DNA from: Bacteroidales bacterium
GTDB taxonomy: Bacteria > Bacteroidota > Bacteroidia > Bacteroidales > WCHB1-69
Length of the DNA stretch: 5,011 bases
Assembly (NCBI GenBank): GCA_028684405.1
Contig: JAQUGA010000188.1
Coordinates: 1-5,011, forward strand
Reading direction: 5' to 3'
Shown: positions 1 to 5,011 of the stretch, piece after piece
Layout of the letters: each line of letters starts with the position of its first letter
How positions within the stretch are numbered: the first letter of the stretch is position 1
Notes under the pieces: generated by a model
What the model saw: only the letters and a program-made list of their open reading frames with translations
The model's database searches: none
What the model was told of the DNA's origin: nothing
Program-made: the position numbers and the translations under genes

Positions 1-743
1 TGCTTTGATTCGTAGCCTGGCAATGCAAAATTAGAAATTTCATAATGATGAAAACCAGCTTTTTTCAGTTCTTTCATTAAAAACAAAAACTGCTTTCCAG
101 CTTCGCTTTGAAGCGGTTCGCTCACGCGTCCTTTTAAAACATCGACGCTCAATTTAGTTTTGTCTTCAACGGTTAAAGCATACGCTGAAATATGTGGAAC
201 TTTAAGTGCAAGAAACTGATTCACATCATCTTGAAAAACCTGATTGGACAAACCAGGAACTCCATAAATTAAATCGGCCGTAATATTACTAAATCCTGCA
301 TCTTGAGCTGATTTAATGGAATCGATTCCTACTTGAGCCGTATGCTTGCGACTTAAATATTTCAAAACATCATCATTAAACGACTGTGTACCAATACTTA
401 AACGATTAATAAAAGGTTTGATTTTATGTAGAAATTTGGAATTAATATGATCTGGATTGGTCTCCACGGTAATTTCGGCATTTGCATCCACAGAATAATT
501 GGAATAAATAATTTCAAACATCTTTTTAAACCAATCTACAGGCATCATCGAAGGTGTGCCTCCTCCAAAATAGATGCTTACAACTTGGCCCTTTTCAACA
601 TTTTTACGATCTACTATCTCCTTCGCTATCGCCACCGAATAGGGCTCCATTAAAGCCGTATTGGCCAACGAATAAAAATTGCAATAATTGCACTTCGAAT
701 TGCAAAAAGGCACATGGATATAGATTCCAAATTTGTTTTTCAT
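1..743 (-). CDS. hemW: HemW, radical-SAM haem chaperone (C-terminus cut off by window edge)
   Basis: HemW proteins are cytoplasmic radical-SAM proteins related to coproporphyrinogen III dehydrogenase (HemN); they bind haem and pass it to haem enzymes. I translated this frame by hand from the ATG at 743-741: 247 codons are open to the edge. Visible motifs are the [4Fe-4S]/SAM site C14-x3-C18-x2-C21 followed by N-F, YFGGGTPS at 58-65, ETNP at 94-97, RLSIGTQSF at 114-122 and DLIYGVPG at 157-164. HemN has a fourth Cys two residues after the third; here that position is Phe23, as in HemW. The last complete residues read HYEISNFALPGYESK (233-247). The next codon begins CA, which fits the His of the HNxxYW motif that normally follows. 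About 130 residues should lie outside the window, since the family is usually about 375-380 residues. No ATG lies upstream in frame before the stop at 824-822. The gene is divergent from rlhA and has its own -7 element just before the ATG. Confidence 0.93.
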   Translation of the reverse strand, partial: MKNKFGIYIHVPFCNSKCNYCNFYSLANTALMEPYSVAIAKEIVDRKNVEKGQVVSIYFGGGTPSMMPVDWFKKMFEIIYSNYSVDANAEITVETNPDHINSKFLHKIKPFINRLSIGTQSFNDDVLKYLSRKHTAQVGIDSIKSAQDAGFSNITADLIYGVPGLSNQVFQDDVNQFLALKVPHISAYALTVEDKTKLSVDVLKGRVSEPLQSEAGKQFLFLMKELKKAGFHHYEISNFALPGYESK

Positions 744-747
744 ACGG

Positions 748-755
748 CAAAGATA
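748..755 (-). promoter_or_regulatory. Bacteroidota -7 promoter element for hemW (TATCTTTG)
   Basis: On the minus strand the sequence reads TATCTTTG, then CCGT, then the hemW ATG. It matches the TAnnTTTG -7 consensus of the Bacteroidota housekeeping sigma factor at every fixed base. Only four bases separate it from the start codon, so the expected transcription start is at or next to the A of the ATG. I found no convincing -33 TTG at the usual 17-23 base spacing; the nearest TTG is 29 bases upstream. Confidence 0.6.
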
Positions 756-866
756 GTTTATTTGGAAAAGGAATTTGATGCCAGCAAGAGCGATTTTGAA
801 ACTGTAAAAAAACTTCTTCAGCTATTATTTTAACTTCCCTTACAAACACTTCCAAACAATTACTTG

Positions 867-874
867 TACCTTTG
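867..874 (+). promoter_or_regulatory. Bacteroidota -7 promoter element for rlhA (TACCTTTG)
   Basis: TACCTTTG matches TAnnTTTG at all fixed bases and is followed by C, as in the hemW element (TATCTTTGC). It would place the transcription start near 879-880 and leave a leader of about 20 bases before the rlhA ATG at 900. No clear -33 TTG is present 17-23 bases upstream, so the call rests on the -7 match and its position in the divergent intergenic region. Confidence 0.55.
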
Positions 875-899
875 CTCTCAGAAATGAAAGCATTAAATT

Positions 900-2726
900 A
901 TGAGTCGAAAAATAGAATTATTAGCCCCTGCAAAAAATCTGGAAACGGGCATTGCTGCAATCCGACACGGTGCGGATGCAGTCTATATTGGTGCCGAAAA
1001 TTTTGGTGCCCGAACAGCCGCTTCAAATTCAATGCAGGATATTGAAAAACTGGTTCAATATGCACATCAATACAACGCGAAAATTTATTTAACGCTCAAT
1101 ACGCTTTTTTATGACCATGAAATAGAAATGGGAATAAAAACCGCCTTTGCCGCCTATGAAGCAGGCGTTGACGCACTCATTATTCAAGATTTTGGATTGA
1201 TAGAAGCAGGATTGCCCCCACTGCCCTTGCACGCAAGTACACAGATGCACAATTATTCACTCGAAAGAGTTCAGTTTCTGGAAGCGTCTGGTTTTTCCAG
1301 AGCCGTTCTGCCCCGCGAGATGAGCAAAATCCAAATCTCAGACATTGCAAAAAATACAAATATTGAATTGGAGTATTTTATTCATGGAGCATTATGTGTT
1401 TCCTATAGCGGACAATGCTATATGAGTGCCTATTTGGGAGGAAGAAGCGCCAACCGCGGAAATTGTGCTCAACCGTGTCGCTTGCCATATGATGTTTTGG
1501 ATGACAAAATGCAAATAATTGATTCTCAAAAACATGTATTATCTCTCAAGGATTTAAATTTAGAAAAACACATTCCAGAAATTTTAGATGCAGGAGTTAT
1601 GTCGCTGAAAATAGAAGGGCGACTCAAAAGCATTCCGTATGTTACCAATATCGTAAGCCACTATCGGAAAATTTTAGACCAGATTATCGAAAACAACAGT
1701 AATTACCACAAAGCTTCCACCGGAAAAACCATTCACTCTTTTGTACCAAACCCCAATAAAACCTTTAATCGTGGATATACAAATTTGAATTTTTCGGGAA
1801 GAGTTCCACAAATTTACAATCCTCTAAGTCCAAAATCTTTGGGTGAATTTATCGGAATTGTAACTACCCAAAACAGACATTCGATAAGCATTGATACAAA
1901 GCAGAATTTTTCTAATGGAGACGGTTTATGTTATTTTGATTCAAAAGGAAATTTGCAAGGATTTACCGTTTATAAAGTAGAAGAAAACACGGTTTTTGGA
2001 GATGGTATTGAAGCGTGTCGTGTTTCTTCAAAAATTTACAGAAATAAAGATGTTGAATTTGAAAAGACATTGACAAACGAAAGAACTAAACGCCTTATTT
2101 CCATTGATTTCCAAATTGATTATAAAGATTTTCTGAAAATAAAAGCCACCGATGAAGAGGGTCACTTTGTAGAATATTCATCTGAAAATAAGTTTGAAAT
2201 TGCAAACGATACCGAAAAAGCACAAAAAACCATCGAAGAGCAATTTTCAAAAACGGGAGACACCATTTTTAGCGTAAATAAGATTGATTTTTTTAACACA
2301 GAAATGCCTTTTGTGCGAATTTCTGACTTAAACAAAATAAGAAGAGAAATTTTGCAATTACTACTGGATGAACGAACCAAAAGCTACACTCGAGAAGAGC
2401 CTGCCAAAATACAAGAAACAGTGAATTATCCTGAAGAAATTATTGAAAAATCTCATAACGTTCTCAATAAATATTCCAAAACATTTTTAGAAAAACGGGG
2501 AGCTAAAATTATTTCAATGAGTGCAGAACTGAATAATGATTTCACCAATTTGCCATTAATGACCACTCACCACTGTTTAAGATTTGAGTATGGACATTGT
2601 GAAAAATATCCCAATTCTTCTATTCAATCGGATAAATCTCCTGCTTTCTTGCAATTAAATCAGCAATTTTTTAAATTGAAATTTGATTGTAAATCTTGTG
2701 TTATGAAAATAGAAGCCAATAGTTAG
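900..2726 (+). CDS. rlhA: RlhA, 23S rRNA 5-hydroxycytidine synthase (U32 family, long form)
   Basis: The E. coli homologue RlhA (YdcP) makes 5-hydroxycytidine at 23S rRNA C2501. That reaction depends on iron, Fe-S assembly and prephenate; the 'peptidase U32' label is historical. The N-terminus (LLAPAKNLE, RHGADAVYIG at 22-31, FGAR) begins the U32 barrel. The U32 signature spans 158-176: E158-x-F160, G163-A-L-C166, G171-x-C173 and S176. C166, C173, C189 and C193 are the four likely Fe-S cluster ligands, and SLKIEGR lies at 235-241. A DUF3656-like region follows at roughly 385-505. The C-terminal region carries C559-x7-C567 and C597-x2-C600 and matches my recollection of E. coli RlhA closely, which separates this protein from the shorter tRNA enzyme TrhP. 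It has 608 residues against about 653 in E. coli; most of the shortfall follows C600. ATG 900 gives the family N-terminus directly. The stop codon TAG at 2724-2726 lies inside the repeat that follows. Confidence 0.92.
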   Translation: MSRKIELLAPAKNLETGIAAIRHGADAVYIGAENFGARTAASNSMQDIEKLVQYAHQYNAKIYLTLNTLFYDHEIEMGIKTAFAAYEAGVDALIIQDFGLIEAGLPPLPLHASTQMHNYSLERVQFLEASGFSRAVLPREMSKIQISDIAKNTNIELEYFIHGALCVSYSGQCYMSAYLGGRSANRGNCAQPCRLPYDVLDDKMQIIDSQKHVLSLKDLNLEKHIPEILDAGVMSLKIEGRLKSIPYVTNIVSHYRKILDQIIENNSNYHKASTGKTIHSFVPNPNKTFNRGYTNLNFSGRVPQIYNPLSPKSLGEFIGIVTTQNRHSISIDTKQNFSNGDGLCYFDSKGNLQGFTVYKVEENTVFGDGIEACRVSSKIYRNKDVEFEKTLTNERTKRLISIDFQIDYKDFLKIKATDEEGHFVEYSSENKFEIANDTEKAQKTIEEQFSKTGDTIFSVNKIDFFNTEMPFVRISDLNKIRREILQLLLDERTKSYTREEPAKIQETVNYPEEIIEKSHNVLNKYSKTFLEKRGAKIISMSAELNNDFTNLPLMTTHHCLRFEYGHCEKYPNSSIQSDKSPAFLQLNQQFFKLKFDCKSCVMKIEANS

Positions 2727-2801
2727 TGTTTGTAAGAAAAACGCTATGTTCTTTTTAGGACTTCTAAAATGCACGTACTTTTTCAATAATAAAATAGATA
2801 C

Positions 2802-2820
2802 ATCCGACCGAAGGAAGGAT
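2802..2820. repeat. Short imperfect hairpin ATCC...GGAT
   Basis: The 19 bases ATCCGACCGAAGGAAGGAT fold as ATCC/GGAT, a symmetric 2x2 purine mismatch (G·A, A·A), CC/GG, and a GAA loop. It lies between arms A and B of the composite repeat. It is much more GC-rich than its surroundings, which suggests it is a structured part of the element. Function is unknown. Confidence 0.4.
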
Positions 2821-2835
2821 ACCTTTAAAGAGTTC

Positions 2836-2960
2836 AGTGTTTGATAAGAAAACGTCAAATTCGAGGCTTTCGAAGGAACAAATTTAATGATTTTACTAGT
2901 GTAAATGAATTGAATTTGTTCCTAGAATAACGATGAAGTTGGCGTTTTACAACAAACACT
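2836..2960. repeat. 125-bp imperfect palindrome able to form one long hairpin
   Basis: The outer arms AGTGTTTG (2836-2843) and CAAACACT (2953-2960) pair perfectly, followed by AAAACG with CGTTTT and then a CAA/TTC stretch with mismatches. The inner arms AGGAACAAATT (2874-2884) and AATTTGTTCCT (2913-2923) are an 11-bp perfect inverted repeat. The tip is TTTAC (2892-2896), loop TAGT, GTAAA (2901-2905). Nearly all of the region can therefore fold onto itself on either strand. No T-run follows on either strand, so it is not a standard intrinsic terminator, although it may still slow or stop convergent transcription. Confidence 0.7.
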
Positions 2961-4347
2961 AGTTGTCCTTAAGAAATTTATCAGCCCTATACAGCAAATC
3001 CTTATCAACCCCCAATAAAGAAGCAATTTCAATCGCTTGATGCACATTTTCTTTCCCGTCATCTTCCACCACAGAATAATCCATCACCTGTTGTATACGC
3101 TTAATATCGATTGTTTTATCTTTTAATGCGTCAAAAGACAATCCTTTTATTTTCAATCTTCTTCCCGAAAAACTCAATCCTCCGTAGTGAGTTGAAACCA
3201 ATGCCATAACATGATTTTCGGAGAAAATTTCCAAAGCAGCATTCACGATGGCTTGTCCTTCTGCAGGATTGGTTGTTCGGGCTAATTCGTCAATAATGGC
3301 CAAAATTCTTTTATTTGATTTTGCAGCTTTGATAATGTCGTTCACAACCAGCATTTCAGCGGCATAGGACGACAAGCCGGCAAGTTCCGACTGATGGTCG
3401 CCCGAACTAATAAATATGAGGTCGACGGGCGAAATTTCCGCTTTTTCGGCAGGAACAAAAAACCCAAATTGAAAAAGATATTGAGCTAAACCCAATGTTT
3501 TTAAAAGTACGGTTTTGCCGCCCATATTAACGCCCGTGAGCAAACAGGGTTTTTGAAACAACTCAATATCAATCTCTTGGAAGCTTTTGCCCTCTTTTTC
3601 TAAAATTTCTTTTACATAGGGATTAAACAAGCCTTTGTAGGATGTTTGTCCCTTTTTGATAATGGGCTTTTTTAAATTTAATCGAAATGCCAACAAAGTT
3701 TTTGCTAAAACAAAATCTAAAATGGCAATTTCATCCAAGCACGAATTTAAAGCCTCTTTATGATCCATTAGTTGTTCACAAATTCGGATTCTCACCTTAT
3801 CTTCAAGTTCGAGAGCTTGTTGATTGTATTTCTCTCTTAATTCAGAATCCTCGGTCTCTTTCGCAAGTTTTCGATATTTTGCCAATTCAGAATCGTAGGA
3901 AGAGTAGATATAAAAAGTAGCAATTCGCTGTTTGTCAGGGTCTAAAACATCAACTACTTTTTGAAGACAAGGCATTGATGGATAATTTAGCTGCAAACTT
4001 TCGAGCAAGGCATTAATTTCATTAATCAATAAAGAAAAGCGTTTAATTTCAAACAATTCCACATCATCAAGCACCATGCTGGCTGAAATTCTTTTTACCG
4101 AACCTCGAATATCCATCACATGATCGAGCTTGATTAAAATACGCTCGATAATTTCTCTTTTATTGTCATTTTGTTGAGCTTGATAAAAAAGATCTACCAT
4201 GTCCAATTCGTTTTGAATTTCGGAACTTCGACGTAAATACTTGAAATTAAGCATGTAATGACGACCCATTGTTGTTTTCAAATCCATTGATTCGATAATA
4301 AACGCAAAAGCTCTGTTTTGGGATTGGATATTTTTTATAAGAATCAT
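2959..4347 (-). CDS. MutS/MutS2-like ATPase of 462 residues (core and ATPase domains only)
   Basis: The C-terminal half is a MutS-family ABC-type ATPase. The Walker A motif is TGVNMGGKT (271-279), the ABC signature region is ELAGLSSYAAEM (321-332), Walker B is ILAIIDE (348-354), the D-loop region is ARTTNPAEG (356-364) and the switch His is STHY (H387). The N-terminal ~250 residues resemble a shortened MutS core/lever region. TTMGRHYMLN and QNELDMVDLF (45-54) are typical of its start, and 150-205 is charged and probably helical. Mismatch-binding and connector domains are absent, as is the C-terminal Smr nuclease domain of MutS2, so this is not a standard mismatch-repair MutS. The PAEG form of the D-loop is closer to MutS2. 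The MutS-like ATPase KamC, which helps reactivate lysine 5,6-aminomutase, is similar in size and remains possible, but no kam genes are visible here. The gene follows the RNA methyltransferase gene by 30 bases, suggesting one transcript. No clear ribosome binding site is seen. Confidence 0.88.
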   Translation of the reverse strand: MILIKNIQSQNRAFAFIIESMDLKTTMGRHYMLNFKYLRRSSEIQNELDMVDLFYQAQQNDNKREIIERILIKLDHVMDIRGSVKRISASMVLDDVELFEIKRFSLLINEINALLESLQLNYPSMPCLQKVVDVLDPDKQRIATFYIYSSYDSELAKYRKLAKETEDSELREKYNQQALELEDKVRIRICEQLMDHKEALNSCLDEIAILDFVLAKTLLAFRLNLKKPIIKKGQTSYKGLFNPYVKEILEKEGKSFQEIDIELFQKPCLLTGVNMGGKTVLLKTLGLAQYLFQFGFFVPAEKAEISPVDLIFISSGDHQSELAGLSSYAAEMLVVNDIIKAAKSNKRILAIIDELARTTNPAEGQAIVNAALEIFSENHVMALVSTHYGGLSFSGRRLKIKGLSFDALKDKTIDIKRIQQVMDYSVVEDDGKENVHQAIEIASLLGVDKDLLYRADKFLKDN

Positions 4348-4377
4348 GATGCTTTATTTTTCAGTATTAAAAAAATA

Positions 4378-4932
4378 TTATCTGTTTTTTTCGTTCCATT
4401 TAGAGAAAGCCTGCCACATTACAATGCCTCCTGAAATGGAAACATTAAGCGAATGTTTGGTTCCCAATTGAGGTATTTCGATGCATTCATCGCACATCTC
4501 GATAACCTCTTCTTGAACTCCAAAAACCTCGTTTCCAAAAACAAAAGCAATTTTTTCATGTTTCTGAAAATCAAAATCTTGCAAGGAGACCGATTGCGAA
4601 ACTTGTTCGATGGCACAAAGATAAAACCCTTGTTTTTTCAACTCCTGAAGTGCCTCCGTTGTTTCTTTGAAATATTTCCAATCCACCGATTCCGTAGAGC
4701 CTAAAGCTGTTTTGTGAATTTCTTTGTTGGGCGGACATGCTGTAATGCCACACAGAAAAATAGCTTCCAAAGCAAACGCATCGGCCGTTCTGAAAAAAGA
4801 ACCCACATTGTTCATGCTCCGAATATGGTCTAAAACAATCACAAAAGGAGCTTTTTCAATCCTCTTAAACTCATCTGCACTCAGTCTGTTAAGAGCTTCC
4901 ATACTTAATTTTTGATGTTTATTCTCTTTCAT
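4378..4932 (-). CDS. SpoU/TrmH-family RNA 2'-O-methyltransferase
   Basis: This 184-residue protein has all three SpoU motifs of the SPOUT (trefoil-knot) methyltransferases. Motif 1 is NNVGSFFRTADAF (41-53) with Asn42 and the catalytic-type Arg48. Motif 2 is FVFGNEVFGV (130-139) with Glu135. Motif 3 is IPQLGTKHSLNVSIS (153-167) with Ser161 and Asn163. Such enzymes act in the cytoplasm as dimers and methylate a ribose 2'-OH in tRNA or rRNA using SAM. There is no N-terminal L30e-like RNA-binding domain as in RlmB, and the size is near that of TrmH (Gm18 of tRNA). The exact target nucleotide cannot be told from sequence, so no gene symbol is given. ATG 4932 gives a ~30-residue N-terminal extension (SMEALNRLSADEFKRIEK) that I recognise as usual in Bacteroidota members. 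Met11 is an alternative start. It is probably the first gene of a two-gene operon with the MutS-like ATPase. Confidence 0.9.
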   Translation of the reverse strand: MKENKHQKLSMEALNRLSADEFKRIEKAPFVIVLDHIRSMNNVGSFFRTADAFALEAIFLCGITACPPNKEIHKTALGSTESVDWKYFKETTEALQELKKQGFYLCAIEQVSQSVSLQDFDFQKHEKIAFVFGNEVFGVQEEVIEMCDECIEIPQLGTKHSLNVSISGGIVMWQAFSKWNEKNR

Positions 4933-4950
4933 ATTGTTAGCAAAATGTTT

Positions 4951-4958
4951 GAAAACTA
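4951..4958 (-). promoter_or_regulatory. Possible -7 element upstream of the RNA methyltransferase (TAGTTTTC)
   Basis: The minus strand reads TAGTTTTC, one mismatch from TAnnTTTG, 18 bases before the ATG at 4932. It is the best match I can find in the visible upstream region, but it is weak, has no clear -33 partner, and the true promoter may lie elsewhere. Confidence 0.25.
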
Positions 4959-5002
4959 AATTTGGAAATGGGAAAAATGAGAAACAAACAAAATAAATTG
5001 TA

Positions 5003-5010
5003 TATTTTTG
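5003..5010 (+). promoter_or_regulatory. Possible -7 element pointing out of the window (TATTTTTG)
   Basis: TATTTTTG fits TAnnTTTG and lies in a non-coding AT-rich stretch upstream of the minus-strand operon. It could serve a divergent plus-strand gene just beyond the window. The low-complexity context makes a chance match fairly likely. Confidence 0.3.
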
Positions 5011-5011
5011 T

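Larger units (their letters stand above)
2720..2964. repeat. Composite inverted/direct repeat between convergent genes, MITE-like
   Basis: Three copies of one ~20-base arm are visible. Arm A at 2724-2744 (plus) has TAGTGTTTGT, a 4-base gap, then AAAACGC. Arm C at 2961-2942 (minus) has the same TAGTGTTTGT and AAAACGC with a 3-base gap. Arm B at 2836-2854 (plus) reads AGTGTTTGATAAGAAAACG and is a direct copy of A apart from one single-base insertion in each. A and C bound a ~238-base element; B and C bound the palindrome inside it. TAGTT occurs at both outer edges (2720-2724 and 2960-2964), as expected of a 5-bp target duplication. The leading TAG of A is the stop of rlhA, and the leading TAG of C is the stop of the MutS-like gene. 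No transposase or credible ORF lies inside. A small non-autonomous element fits best; a structured bidirectional 3' end is the alternative. Confidence 0.7.

Noticed and set aside
604..855. 83-codon minus-strand ORF across the hemW start
   Set aside because: It is out of frame with hemW, whose motifs identify the real frame. It lies over the divergent promoter region and resembles no family I recognise.
884..1045. ATG at 884 just upstream of rlhA, opening a 53-codon out-of-frame ORF that overlaps the gene
   Set aside because: The product is Cys/Trp-rich shadow sequence of rlhA. A regulatory overlapping ORF cannot be excluded but nothing supports it.
2655..2858. 67-codon minus-strand ORF covering the end of rlhA and part of the repeat
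   Set aside because: Composition is dominated by the reverse of rlhA coding sequence, with no recognisable domain and no start signal.
2720..2964. Integron attC site or CRISPR-like array
   Set aside because: The ends do not fit the RYYYAAC/GTTRRRY attC core sites, and three arms with unequal spacing and mixed orientation are not a CRISPR repeat-spacer pattern.
4348..4377. Run of seven T (minus strand) after the methyltransferase stop as a terminator
   Set aside because: There is no GC-containing stem before the T-run, only weak AT pairing, so co-transcription with the MutS-like gene is more likely.
4453..4704. Plus-strand ORFs opposite the methyltransferase gene (also 4724-4915)
   Set aside because: They are antisense shadows of a gene with all three SpoU motifs and show no domain features of their own.

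Overview
The window looks like chromosomal DNA of a member of the Bacteroidota, most likely a flavobacterium or close relative. The base composition is AT-rich, no gene has a clear Shine-Dalgarno sequence, and the best promoter signals match the Bacteroidota -7 element TAnnTTTG. All four proteins also have the character of proteins from that phylum. This placement is an inference; there is no rRNA or other phylogenetic marker in the window.

Layout. (1) Positions 1-743, minus strand: the first 247 codons of hemW, a radical-SAM haem chaperone, cut by the left edge of the window. (2) Positions 744-899: a divergent promoter region with one TAnnTTTG element facing each way. The hemW element lies so close to the ATG that the mRNA is probably leaderless. 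(3) Positions 900-2726, plus strand: rlhA, a U32-family enzyme for 5-hydroxycytidine in 23S rRNA. (4) Positions 2727-2958: a gap between convergent genes, filled by a composite of inverted and direct repeats whose ends carry the stop codons of both neighbouring genes. (5) Positions 2959-4347, minus strand: a short MutS/MutS2-like ATPase without mismatch-recognition or Smr domains. (6) Positions 4378-4932, minus strand: a SpoU/TrmH-type RNA 2'-O-methyltransferase, 30 bases upstream of the ATPase gene and probably co-transcribed with it. (7) Positions 4933-5011: a short upstream region with a possible promoter pointing out of the window.

Functionally this is mostly housekeeping sequence: one haem/Fe-S enzyme, two RNA-modification enzymes and one MutS-like ATPase of unknown role. 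I see no defence system, CRISPR array, tRNA, rRNA or intact mobile element. The least ordinary part is the repeat between rlhA and the MutS-like gene. It has three copies of a ~20-bp arm (two direct, one inverted), a ~125-bp near-palindrome, and a 5-bp direct repeat at its outer edges, as expected of a small non-autonomous (MITE-like) insertion.
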